In this document: positions 9,175-18,065 of the stretch, piece after piece
Position numbering within the stretch: position 1 is the stretch's first letter
Layout of the letters: each line of letters begins with the position of its first letter
Source of the DNA: JAVBOW01 sp031549495
Lineage (GTDB): Bacteria; Bacteroidota; Bacteroidia; Bacteroidales; Rikenellaceae
Direction of reading: 5' to 3'
Assembly: GCA_031549495.1 (NCBI GenBank)
Contig: JAVBPS010000036.1
Location: 13,813 to 77,812, forward strand
DNA: 64,000 nucleotides
Program-made: the position numbers and the translations under genes
The notes under the pieces: model-generated
Databases searched by the model: none
Seen by the model: the letters and a program-made list of their open reading frames with translations, nothing else
What the model was told of the DNA's origin: nothing

Positions 9175-10071
9175 TTAAAAACCGTTGGCTACCACGTCAT
9201 CGATGGCTTCCTGTACGAGCGTCACGAGGCCTTTTTCACCTGTGGCGGTGTCATAGAAATCGACATTCCAGACCGTTTTCATGTATTCGACCATCATTTG
9301 CTCCTTTCTGAGCAGGGCGGCTTTTCCGTCGTCCGTGGAGGCATTGACGCGCGCCATGAAAGCGTCATGACCGTAAATTGCGATACGGGCCACCATCTCT
9401 GCGAAATCCTCGTTTGGGGAGGCGCGGGAGTAGCGGCTGATGAATCCCAGGTCGCGGGCTATATCATCCGAGTTGGCCGAGGCGTTCCACGTCGAGATAT
9501 AACCGGCGGGAGTGACCTTCTCGTATTCAGTCATATAGATATGCTTCTGGTTGAGGATGTGGGTGAACTCGTGGTGCACCGTCTTCATCACCTCGCAGAC
9601 CAGGTCCCGGTCGTGCCCCGAGAGCCAGTTCAGGCGGTAGAGCGTCACCCGCAGGCCGCCTTCCGCTTCACCCAGGGTGATCGTGCCGTCGTTGACGTTG
9701 AACTGCGGGCTTCCCACCAGGACATATTGTTTGGGGCAATAGGTCCGCACGAAGGTCGATCCGGCCAGTTGTTCGTACGGATCGAGCCAGACCGATTTGA
9801 CCATTTGCATGATCGGTTTGACCTTGCTCTCGTCGACCGGCACCATCGTGCGGGTGTAATCCAGGTCGTGGAAACTCCACCGGTACTCTACGCTCATGTT
9901 GTAGGGTTTGGTGAAATTATCGTAGATCCAGTAGTCGAGTTCCGTTTTTGCTATTTTATCGCCCCCCAGGCTAATGTAAACCTTGTTCGGGTCGATCGCA
10001 TCCTCCTTCTGGCACGAGGCGAAAAGGACGGTTGCGGCGAGCAAAGCGATTGCTGTTTTCAATGTTTTCAT
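9175..10071 (-). CDS. Putative zinc-binding metallopeptidase lipoprotein (Mx1 type)
   Basis: The protein has 298 residues with lipoprotein signal (TVLFASC). A zincin motif HEFTH (residues 167-171) sits in VHHEFTHILNQKHIY, and downstream NEDFAEMVARIAIYG could supply the third ligand or Met-turn region. This arrangement and the gene order match the putative zinc-binding metallopeptidase family Peptidase_Mx1 (PF15890) encoded with SusD and DUF4302. It should act on the cell surface, trimming protein or peptide before SusCD import; this activity is inferred, and members of this family may have become binding proteins. The gene sits 13 bp downstream of susD. Confidence 0.83.
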   Translation of the reverse strand: MKTLKTAIALLAATVLFASCQKEDAIDPNKVYISLGGDKIAKTELDYWIYDNFTKPYNMSVEYRWSFHDLDYTRTMVPVDESKVKPIMQMVKSVWLDPYEQLAGSTFVRTYCPKQYVLVGSPQFNVNDGTITLGEAEGGLRVTLYRLNWLSGHDRDLVCEVMKTVHHEFTHILNQKHIYMTEYEKVTPAGYISTWNASANSDDIARDLGFISRYSRASPNEDFAEMVARIAIYGHDAFMARVNASTDDGKAALLRKEQMMVEYMKTVWNVDFYDTATGEKGLVTLVQEAIDDVVANGF

Positions 10072-10084
10072 AACTCGTTGTTTT

Positions 10085-11749
10085 TTACCATGCGGGGGAT
10101 AACAGGTTGGTTCTCGGGTTGAGCGCTATGCCCGACAGCGTGGCCGTTTCGGGGATCTGGATGATCCAGCGGTCGTCGCCCGGGTAGAGCATGTTCTCGC
10201 GACCGTTAGCGGTCGAGTGGTATACCGGGATGCGGTAGCGGGCCATATCCCAGTAACGCAGCCCTTCCATGAAGTATTCATTGCGCCGGAACTCGATGAC
10301 GCACTGGATGATGCTCTTTTTAAGCACATCCCAACGATCGGCGCCGTACGCCTTGTATTTGTTCATATAGAACTCCGTCTCGGAGACCCGGGCGCCGTAG
10401 AAATTGACCAGCTTTTGTTTGGTGATCAGGTGGTTCGTTTCGTTGTAGTCCTTTATGCGCTGGCGGCAGAACACGTTCAGGTCGTCGACGGCCTCGGTGT
10501 AGTTGCCCAGCATCGCATTCGCTTCCGCGCGGTTGAGCAGGACCTCTTCGTTGCGCAGGTAGGGGTACATGACGGTCGCGGTGCCCGTAGTGGCTTCAAT
10601 GCTCGCGCGTACGAAATATTCTTTGTATTTCGGGACGTACCGCAGATCGCCGGAGATGTAGGAGCGGAAAGCCCATGATCCGCCGGTCACGTTGCCGCTT
10701 ATGACCGAGGCCGCCGCATCCGCGGAGTTCATGCTGTAGCGCCACTCGTTGTAGTTACGCCCCGTCAAGGAGGGCCCTTCGCTGAGCAGCAGGTTCGAGC
10801 CGTTCTCGGCCTTCGTGTAATATTCCCGGATGATCGTGGCGCTCGACGCCGTGGTGTAGGTGGTCGTCCAGGGCTGGAAATTGTCCGTGGCGTAGACGCT
10901 GGCGGCATCGGTGACGTCCACGATGCGCGAGAGGACGGTGTTCTGTTCAATGGGCGTTCCGGTGACATCCTTCAGGGGCGTACCGTCGACGCCCGTCACG
11001 GCGCCGGTCACCTCTGCCTTGAACTTGCCCGGCACCGGAATCACGTTGTTGGCATGCTCGATGACCTTCTCCCACTTGCCGTAGTAGAGGTAGAAGCGTG
11101 TTGCGAACGCGTTGGCGGCCTTGCGCGTGAAATGGTAGGACGGCACCTTGTAGGCGGTGTTCAGCCCCAGGCCGGGCAGCCCTTCGGTGAGGTCCCTCTC
11201 GATCATCGCGTAGGTCGAGGCGACCGTGCCGCGGTCATACTGTTTGACCACCACCGTCTCCGGCTCGGTCACATAGGGGATACCCGGTTCGTTGGCCGCG
11301 GTAGCCGGGTCGTAGAAGCGCGCGAAGAGGTTGACCAGCAGAAAATGAGAGAAGGCCCGGATCATCTTGGCTTCGGCGATGTAAGGTCCCACCTCCTTGG
11401 TCATGTTGTTGTCTTCGGCGGCCCGCAGGGCGTAGTTCACCGTAGCGATGCTGTAATAGTACTTTTCCCACAAGCCGGAGGGGCAGTCCGAGCTGGTCCC
11501 ATCCACGTCGCGCCAGAAGAATGAGTCGGCGTTCACGGCCGTGCTCAGACCGGAGCCGAGGTCCGAGATGCAATCCGTGCGCGGGAAGAGCAGTGCGGCG
11601 TAGTTGCATTTGGGGTAGCCGGAAGCCACGAGTGACTGGAATTTTTCGGGCGAGTCGATCTCTGTGCGGTTGTCGGGCGTGGTATCGAGGAAATCGTTGC
11701 ACGAGCACATTAACGCCACTCCCAGAGCCAGTATAATAATCTTTTTCAT
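10085..11749 (-). CDS. SusD/RagB-family nutrient-binding outer membrane lipoprotein
   Basis: The protein has 554 residues. It begins MKKIIILALGVALMCSC and continues NDFLDTTPDN, the standard SusD lipobox and N-terminus. The C-terminal half has NEEVLLNRAEANAMLGNY and FRRNEYFMEGLRYWDMARY, diagnostic of the SusD/RagB family. As the lid of the SusC channel it captures ligand at the outer surface. The accompanying metallopeptidase and DUF4302 genes, and the absence of glycosidases in this operon, suggest a peptide ligand rather than a glycan. It lies 12 bp downstream of its SusC. Confidence 0.93.
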   Translation of the reverse strand: MKKIIILALGVALMCSCNDFLDTTPDNRTEIDSPEKFQSLVASGYPKCNYAALLFPRTDCISDLGSGLSTAVNADSFFWRDVDGTSSDCPSGLWEKYYYSIATVNYALRAAEDNNMTKEVGPYIAEAKMIRAFSHFLLVNLFARFYDPATAANEPGIPYVTEPETVVVKQYDRGTVASTYAMIERDLTEGLPGLGLNTAYKVPSYHFTRKAANAFATRFYLYYGKWEKVIEHANNVIPVPGKFKAEVTGAVTGVDGTPLKDVTGTPIEQNTVLSRIVDVTDAASVYATDNFQPWTTTYTTASSATIIREYYTKAENGSNLLLSEGPSLTGRNYNEWRYSMNSADAAASVISGNVTGGSWAFRSYISGDLRYVPKYKEYFVRASIEATTGTATVMYPYLRNEEVLLNRAEANAMLGNYTEAVDDLNVFCRQRIKDYNETNHLITKQKLVNFYGARVSETEFYMNKYKAYGADRWDVLKKSIIQCVIEFRRNEYFMEGLRYWDMARYRIPVYHSTANGRENMLYPGDDRWIIQIPETATLSGIALNPRTNLLSPAW

Positions 11750-11761
11750 AATGATTGCTGT

Positions 11762-14700
11762 TTAGAATGAAACGCTCAGGGCGAAAGTGATTTGCTTTTG
11801 CAGGGGCTGGGCCACACCGCCCGAGTTGTAGAATTCGGGATCCTGACCGTTGAGTTTCTTGTCCTGGTAGAGCATGAAGAGGTTGGAACCCGCCAGAGTG
11901 GCCGATATATTGCTGAACACGCGTGTCTTTTGCAGCAGCTTGGGCGGTATGTTGTAGGTGAGCGAAAGGGTTTTCACGCGGATGAAATCGCCGCGCGCCA
12001 CACGCTCCGTGGAGTAGTTGTAGTTGTTGAAGGGATACATGCTGTCGTAGTTCTCGCTGCGTTCGAAGCTCGTGACGATCGCCGGGATCTTGGTCTGATC
12101 GCCCGCCATCAGCCAGCGGTCGTGGAACGAACGCGACATGGCGTCCAGATCCGAATAGGTCCATTTGAATGCCGGGGCGAGCCGGATCTTATTGCCCGCC
12201 GCGAAGGTGAGGAATATATTCAGCGACAGGCCTTTGTAATTGAAGGTATTGGAGAAACCTCCGGCGTACGGGGGATCGACCGGTCCTTCGTAGATCAGAT
12301 GATCCAGCGTGGTGCTCTGCATGTAGACCGCGTTGCTGACGCTGCCGCTCTCGTTGATGAACAGCGGCACCCCTTTATCGTCCAGCCCCGCGTAGTTGAT
12401 GGAGAAGAGGCTCTTCACGGGATAGCCCTGCAAGTTGCCGCCGTTGGCGGTGACCATGTCGAAAATGCGGGGTTTGTTCTGCGCATAGGTGATCTCGTTG
12501 TGGTTGTAGCCCAGCGTGAAGCTCATGCGCCATTTGAAATTCTTGTTCTGGATGGGCGACCCGCTGACCGAGACGTCGACGCCGTAGGAGTCCATGTCGG
12601 CGTAGTTGGCCAGTTTGGTCAGATCGCCGCCTATACCCGAAACGCGGATCGTGCTGATCAGGTCGAAACCCTGGCGCCGCCAGGCGTCCACGACCACTTC
12701 GAGCCTGCGATCCAGCAGCCCCAGGTCGAGGCCGATGTTGCCCAGATAGGATTTTTCCCACGTCAGTTCGTCGTTCTGCAGTTCGTCGAGCACGATGACG
12801 CCCTCTTTTTCCTCGGTGTACGGGCGGTTGGTGAGCTTGTCCAGGAAGATGGCCGAGGCGTTTGCCGCAGGCGGCATCGTGGCCACCAGGCCGTAGCTGC
12901 CGCGCAGCGAGGCGTAGCTCAGCCAACGGTGCTTGCGCATATAAGGCTCCTCCGAGATGTTCCATTTACCGCTGACACCCCAGGTGGGCAGCCAACGGGC
13001 GCTGGTCGATTTACCCAGGGAGTTCGATCCGTCGTAGCGGACGTTGGCCGTGAAAGCGTAACGTTTGTCGTAGTCGTAGTCCGCCTTGGCGTAGAACGCC
13101 GCGAAGCGGTCGCGCGTTTCGCTCATGCGGTAATAGTCGAAATTACTCTCGATCATCTGCTTCATGATCCGGTAGTCGAGTTGGATGGTACCCCCGCGGT
13201 CGTACTGGTAGCCGTAACCGGTATTTGAAAACACCTGGCGGTTGGCCGACTTGATCTGCTGGCCGACCAGGGCGTTGATGTTGTGTTTGTGGCAGATCGA
13301 GGTGCGGTAGTTGATGCTGTTGCGAAGGTCGATGCTCGAAAGTTGATCCTCGTTGCGGTTGTAAATACCCCCGTAGGGCAGCACGATCACCTTAGGCATC
13401 CCCGGGGTGGCCGGATCTTCGTACAGGAAACGGTTGTTCTTGCGCATTACGTCCGTGTCGGCCGCGCGGTAAGCGTTAGCCATGTTGGCGTGCTCGGTGA
13501 TCCGGTGTTCGCGGTCGGATTTCACATAGCGGTAAGCGCCCACCAGATCCCACGTCATGCCTTTCATGATCTTGAAGCTCGACTCGGCCTGCATCTTGAA
13601 ATCGATCACGTTCAGGTGTATGCGGTTGTTGTCGAGTTCTTCGAGGATATTGAACGGGGCGTAGTTGCGCTGGAAATACTCCAGGTTGCCGTTCTCGTCG
13701 TAGGGGGTCAGCGCGCGGCTGGTGTTCAGGGCGTAGCTGAAGGGGTTGATGTCGAACTCGCGGTCGTAGCCTCCTTCCACCAGGTTCGTTTTACGCGAGA
13801 GGCTGCCCGGCGCTTCCTGTTGGCGTACCGAGCCCACGACCTGGTAGCCCAGGTTGAAGCGGCCGACGGTGATGTCCTGGCGCAGGTTGGCCGTATAGCG
13901 CTGCACGGCGTCGGCGACCGACCAGCCCTGGTCATTCAGGAAGCTGAGCGAACCGTAGAGGCGCGACTTGGCCGAACCGGACGAGATGCTCAGTGAGTGC
14001 TCCTGGACCAGCGAGTGGCGGAACAGCACGTCGAACCAGTCGGTGTTGGCCGAGGCGTAGCGGCGCAGGAAGTCCTCTTTCGCTTCCTGCGTGTTTTCGA
14101 GCGCATAACGTCCTGCGCTCTCGTCCCAGGTGTTGATGTTCTTGTACATTTTGCCGAACACCCCCCAGTTGGAGCGGTTGAAAAGGCTCATTTTGAAAAA
14201 GCCTTTGCGGTCGAGCTCAGAGTAGACCGACATCTGCTCGTCGGAGGTCATGATGTCGTAGTTGGCGTACGTGGGCTTGAGCATGACGCTGAAGTTACCC
14301 GAATATTTGATCACGGGTTTCTCGTCGATCTTACCGCGTTTGGTGGTCACCACGATCACGCCGTTCATGGCCCGCGCCCCGTAGAGCGAGATGGCCGAGG
14401 CGTCCTTGAGCACGTCCATGCTCTCGATGTCGCTGGGGTTGAGGCCGGCCACGGCCGACCCGAGCAGCGTGGCGGGGTCTCCGCTGGTCAGCTCGTCGTT
14501 CGAGATGTTGACCATGTCCTCGTGCACCACGCCGTCGATCACCCACAGGGGTTTGTTCTCGCCGTTGATCGAGGTCGCCCCGCGGATACGCACTTTGGGC
14601 GCGGCGCCGAAGGTGCTCGACACGTTCTGGATCGACACGCCGGCCACCTGGCCTTCAAGCATGCGGCTCACGTCGATCACGCCTTTGACCTTCACGTCGT

Positions 14701-15145
14701 CGGCCATCACTTTAGTCGACGCCCCGGTAAAGTTCGCTTTGTTGATGTTCTGGAAACCGGTGACCACCACCTCGTCGATCTGCGCGGAGCTGTCGGAGAG
14801 GCTTACGTCGAATTGCCGCCGGCTGCCGACCGCGATCTCCTGCGGCTTGGAGCCGAGGTAGGAGACGACCAGCACGGAGGTTTCCGTCACGGGCGCCGTG
14901 AGGGTGAATTCCCCTTTGGCGTCGGTGGCCGTGCCGTTGGCTGTACCTTTAAGCGTTACGGTTGCGCCGGTCACGGGATTCCCGCTGCCGTCACGCACCG
15001 TCCCCTTGAGCACCGTCTGTTGCGCGAGGGCTTGCGTAGCGCCGAGGCTCATCGTGATAGCGAGCATCGCCACGGCCAGCCGCCGGCACAAAGCGGGCAA
15101 CTTCGTTAACGGGGACGAGATCCTGTTGGTAAACAGTTTTCGCAT
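11762..15145 (-). CDS. SusC/RagA-family TonB-linked outer membrane transporter (peptide-type locus)
   Basis: The protein has 1127 residues. A long signal peptide ends at ATQALAQ. It is followed by a carboxypeptidase-regulatory-like domain (about 45-125: GTVRDGSGNPVTGATVTLKG), a TonB-box-like DEVVVTGF, the plug (SRMLEGQVAGVSIQ, then LWVIDGV and DVLKDASAISLYGARAMNGV) and the 22-strand barrel ending in a typical aromatic C-terminus (FALSVSF). It imports the ligand delivered by the adjacent SusD with energy from TonB-ExbBD. The start lies 54 bp after the stop of the M3 peptidase gene, so transcription may continue from there. Ligand type is inferred from the neighbours. Confidence 0.94.
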   Translation of the reverse strand: MRKLFTNRISSPLTKLPALCRRLAVAMLAITMSLGATQALAQQTVLKGTVRDGSGNPVTGATVTLKGTANGTATDAKGEFTLTAPVTETSVLVVSYLGSKPQEIAVGSRRQFDVSLSDSSAQIDEVVVTGFQNINKANFTGASTKVMADDVKVKGVIDVSRMLEGQVAGVSIQNVSSTFGAAPKVRIRGATSINGENKPLWVIDGVVHEDMVNISNDELTSGDPATLLGSAVAGLNPSDIESMDVLKDASAISLYGARAMNGVIVVTTKRGKIDEKPVIKYSGNFSVMLKPTYANYDIMTSDEQMSVYSELDRKGFFKMSLFNRSNWGVFGKMYKNINTWDESAGRYALENTQEAKEDFLRRYASANTDWFDVLFRHSLVQEHSLSISSGSAKSRLYGSLSFLNDQGWSVADAVQRYTANLRQDITVGRFNLGYQVVGSVRQQEAPGSLSRKTNLVEGGYDREFDINPFSYALNTSRALTPYDENGNLEYFQRNYAPFNILEELDNNRIHLNVIDFKMQAESSFKIMKGMTWDLVGAYRYVKSDREHRITEHANMANAYRAADTDVMRKNNRFLYEDPATPGMPKVIVLPYGGIYNRNEDQLSSIDLRNSINYRTSICHKHNINALVGQQIKSANRQVFSNTGYGYQYDRGGTIQLDYRIMKQMIESNFDYYRMSETRDRFAAFYAKADYDYDKRYAFTANVRYDGSNSLGKSTSARWLPTWGVSGKWNISEEPYMRKHRWLSYASLRGSYGLVATMPPAANASAIFLDKLTNRPYTEEKEGVIVLDELQNDELTWEKSYLGNIGLDLGLLDRRLEVVVDAWRRQGFDLISTIRVSGIGGDLTKLANYADMDSYGVDVSVSGSPIQNKNFKWRMSFTLGYNHNEITYAQNKPRIFDMVTANGGNLQGYPVKSLFSINYAGLDDKGVPLFINESGSVSNAVYMQSTTLDHLIYEGPVDPPYAGGFSNTFNYKGLSLNIFLTFAAGNKIRLAPAFKWTYSDLDAMSRSFHDRWLMAGDQTKIPAIVTSFERSENYDSMYPFNNYNYSTERVARGDFIRVKTLSLTYNIPPKLLQKTRVFSNISATLAGSNLFMLYQDKKLNGQDPEFYNSGGVAQPLQKQITFALSVSF

Positions 15146-15199
15146 AGGTAAAAATTTAAGTTAGTATGATATTTTGTAGGTTAGGTCGTTTCAAAAAAG

Positions 15200-17308
15200 T
15201 CATTCCAGCAATCCCTTGCGGCGCAGCAGCGCGTCGACCGACGGCAACGACCCCCGGAAACGCTCGTATTGCTCCATCCCATCGTCCCAGCTCACCTCCG
15301 TAAGGATATACTTGCGGAAGCGGTCGGCGGTGGCGCGGTCGAAAATGTCGCCCGTCTGGGTAAACGCGGCGAAAGCGTCGGTGTCGAGCACCGAGGCCCA
15401 CGTGTAGACGTAATATTGCGAGGGGTAGCTGCTCGCGAATATATGGTTGAAATAGGTGGTGCGGTAGCGCGGGGCCATCTTCCGGTCGAAGCCGTACTTC
15501 TCGCGGAAAGCCTCCTCGAACTCATCCACCGTGCAGGTCACGGGCTGCGTCACCGAATGCCATTCCAGGTCGAGCAGCGCGGCGGCCATGTGTTCCGAGG
15601 TGGCGCGCCCTTCGTTGTACAACTCCGAGGCCTTCATCATCGTGATGAGCGAATCGGGAATGACCTCCCCGGTCTTGTAATGGCGGGCGAACACCTTCAT
15701 CACCTGCGGCTCGCGGCCCCAGTGTTCCATGATCTGTGAAGGAAGCTCGACCATGTCGCGCGGGAAACGTCCGCAGATCGACGGGTATGGGCCGCGCGAT
15801 AAGAAGTTGGCCAACGCGTGGCCGAACTCATGGAACGAGGTTTTCACGCTGGTCGTCGAAAGCAGCGTGGGCGTTCCGTCCGGGGTCTTGGCGAAATTAT
15901 AGCTGATGGTCACCAGCGGCAGGGTCTCCACCCCGTCCTTTACGCGGTAACGCCGGATCGAGGAGCACCATGCCCCGCCCCGTTTGCCCTGGCGCGAGTA
16001 CGGGTCGATATAAAGCAGTCCCAGCGGCGAGGAATCGGCGTCGAGCACCTCGTAGACCGTCACGTCGGGATGCCATCCGGGAATGTCCTCACGTACCTTG
16101 ACCGTGATGCCGTACAGTTTGTTGGCCGTATAGAAAACCCCCTCCATGACGTTATCGTACGAGAAGTAGGCGCGCGTGCTGGCCCCCTGCGTGTCGAATT
16201 TGTCCTTGCGCAGCAGGTTGGAATAGAAGCTCCAGTCCCAGCCCATCAGGTCGAAATCCGCTCCTTCCATCTGTTGCGCGAACGCCTGCACTTCGGCCAC
16301 CTCCAGTTTCGCCTGGGCGATGGCCGGGTTGGCGATCGAGGTCAGCAGGTCGTAGACGCGGTCGGGGGTTTTGGCCATGTTGATCTCGATGGCGTAATCC
16401 GCGTAGGTTTTATACCCCAGGATGCGCGAGCGTTGCAGGCGCAGGTTGATGATCTCGATCGACAGGTCGCGGTTGTCATACGGGCCGCCGTCGGCGCATC
16501 GCGTGACGTAGGCCGTGTATAATTTTTGGCGCAGTTCGCGGCATTTGGCCGCGACCATGAAATTGCCGTAGGCTGTGGATTCGAGCGTGAAGCCCCATTT
16601 GCCGGGATGGCCCGCCTTCTCGGCGGTAGCCGCCGCCGCCGCCAGGGTCGAGGCCGACAACCCGCTGAGCGAATCCTTATCGCCGACCAGCATCAGGAAA
16701 TTATCGGTACAGTTGACGATGTTCTCCCCGTGCTGCAGGCGCGCCAGGGCGATCCGCTCGTTGAGCACGCGTAGCGAGTCTTTCGCCGCGCCGGCGCAAA
16801 GCACGCCGGAGCGTACGTACGAACGGTACATGTTTTCCAGGGTGAGCCTCTGCAGGCTGTCCAGCCCCAGTTTATCCCGTTTGGCGTAGAGCTCCGCGAT
16901 GCGCGGAAAAATCCCTATGGAAAGCATCTCGTCGTCGAAGCGGGTCTGTATGGGCGAGAGTTTTTTAGAGATCGCGCTCAGTTGCGGAGTATTCAGGTTG
17001 CCCTTATAGGTCGAGAATACGGACCCCACCAACGAATAGAGTTCGCCGTCATAGCCCAACGGAATGATCGTGTTGCCGAAAGAGACCTTTTTCTTAGGGA
17101 CGGCCAGGATGGCTTCCATATCCGCACGGGCGCCTTTCATGGCTACCTCGAAGGCCTCTTCGAAGTGCTCGGGCCGCACCTGGTCGAACCGCGGCGCGCC
17201 GTACGGCAGGTCGGATGGAGTGAGTAACGGATTGCCGCCGGCCAAAAGGGCCTCGACGAACAATAATTGCAGGGTCAGAAAAAGAAACAGCGTAAAGACT
17301 TTCTTCAT
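15200..17308 (-). CDS. dcp: M3-family metallopeptidase (peptidyl-dipeptidase Dcp-like)
   Basis: The protein has 702 residues, with a cleavable-type signal peptide (FLFLTLQLLFVEALLAG) that suggests periplasmic location. It has the thimet/Dcp-type zinc motif FHEFGHALANF (HEFGH at residues 493-497) followed by VELPSQIMEHW, the standard M3 signature including the third zinc ligand. M3 dipeptidases release C-terminal dipeptides from oligopeptides. Its position directly upstream of a SusCD-Mx1-DUF4302 operon suggests it degrades imported peptides. It is transcribed away from the alpha-2-macroglobulin gene and preceded by a structured leader region. Dcp rather than oligopeptidase A is favoured by the fold length and sequence, but this is not certain. 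Confidence 0.88.
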   Translation of the reverse strand: MKKVFTLFLFLTLQLLFVEALLAGGNPLLTPSDLPYGAPRFDQVRPEHFEEAFEVAMKGARADMEAILAVPKKKVSFGNTIIPLGYDGELYSLVGSVFSTYKGNLNTPQLSAISKKLSPIQTRFDDEMLSIGIFPRIAELYAKRDKLGLDSLQRLTLENMYRSYVRSGVLCAGAAKDSLRVLNERIALARLQHGENIVNCTDNFLMLVGDKDSLSGLSASTLAAAAATAEKAGHPGKWGFTLESTAYGNFMVAAKCRELRQKLYTAYVTRCADGGPYDNRDLSIEIINLRLQRSRILGYKTYADYAIEINMAKTPDRVYDLLTSIANPAIAQAKLEVAEVQAFAQQMEGADFDLMGWDWSFYSNLLRKDKFDTQGASTRAYFSYDNVMEGVFYTANKLYGITVKVREDIPGWHPDVTVYEVLDADSSPLGLLYIDPYSRQGKRGGAWCSSIRRYRVKDGVETLPLVTISYNFAKTPDGTPTLLSTTSVKTSFHEFGHALANFLSRGPYPSICGRFPRDMVELPSQIMEHWGREPQVMKVFARHYKTGEVIPDSLITMMKASELYNEGRATSEHMAAALLDLEWHSVTQPVTCTVDEFEEAFREKYGFDRKMAPRYRTTYFNHIFASSYPSQYYVYTWASVLDTDAFAAFTQTGDIFDRATADRFRKYILTEVSWDDGMEQYERFRGSLPSVDALLRRKGLLE

Positions 17309-17540
17309 ATAGTAGTGGTTTAGGTTTCTCCCCGGGACATGCGACAGTCGCTGCGGAGCGTCGGCTCATGCACGTCTCACGTCCTGCTCTTCCCTATTGC
17401 GCGCCCGCCGCAGTACACCGTGAAGGCTGCTCCATCGGCCGGCACACCCGGTCCTGTAGTTTTCTCGTCTGGTTCATTGCGCTCACACGATCCTGAAAAT
17501 AACCCTGCTGACAGGAATCGCGGTGTTACCTACTTTCCGA
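17309..17540 (-). ncRNA. Candidate structured 5' leader RNA of the M3 peptidase gene
   Basis: This 230-bp stretch is far more GC-rich than the sequence beyond it. Its minus strand can form several helices: an outer closing stem (ACACCG at 17526-17521 with CGGTGT at 17420-17415) enclosing smaller hairpins such as CCGG-GTGTG-CCGG, then a second domain in which GGACGUG (17384-17378) pairs with CAUGUCC (17341-17335) around an inner CGAC/GTCG stem. A degenerate -7-like box (AATTTTTG, 17550-17543) would start transcription just upstream. It encodes no plausible protein. A regulatory leader is possible; the class is unknown. Confidence 0.35.
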
Positions 17541-18065
17541 TGCAAAAATTCTGAATAATGCGAGTCGGCGACTAATCTTCAAGCGCAGACCCGCCAAAAT
17601 ACAAACCGCGCCGGATCGTAAATCCCGGTAAATATCCCGCGGCGAACGCCCTCTCTTCCCCTGGCCTTAAAAATCAACTAATAACCAATTACTTACGCCC
17701 GGATATTTCCGGGCGGCATCAGTCGTTGTTATCATGTCGGGGGGCACTCTTCATCAACGTCGCACTCAAATCTCAACCCGTATTACTTATAAATCAGAAT
17801 AATTTTCCCGTAAAGATATTTTATTTTTTGATTATGCAACACTTTCATCGCGCCTTTTTATATTATTTTTTACACTTTTTTTAACATCCGGTCAATTCAG
17901 GGCCCTGTTTCCTAACACGCCGGACACGTTTATTTTTTTGCGACATTTATCGCACAGCTCATCCACACACCTAATCCATAGCGACATAGAGAAAAAAATC
18001 TCTTCCCGCGAAGGTGTTTTCTTTTTTCTTATTATCTTGTACTCTTCATCCCAACTATTACGGTA
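17541..18065. other. AT-rich divergent intergenic region between the M3 peptidase and alpha-2-macroglobulin genes
   Basis: No gene was found in these 525 bp. The composition is much richer in A+T than the flanks, with T-runs at about 17820-17880 and 17930-17940. A 7-bp hairpin CGCCCGG/CCGGGCG lies at 17696-17715. The region must contain the promoter of the 1977-residue gene starting at 18066; TTTATTTTTTTGCGACA (about 17930) resembles a loose -7 element, but no confident pair of boxes could be assigned. Confidence 0.5.

Noticed and set aside
17309..17540. Cobalamin riboswitch or SRP/RNase P RNA in the structured leader
   Set aside because: Short look-alike pieces occur (ATAGGGAAG, GTGAGACGTGC, GGAGCAGCC), but the required conserved boxes and their order are missing, so no class is claimed.
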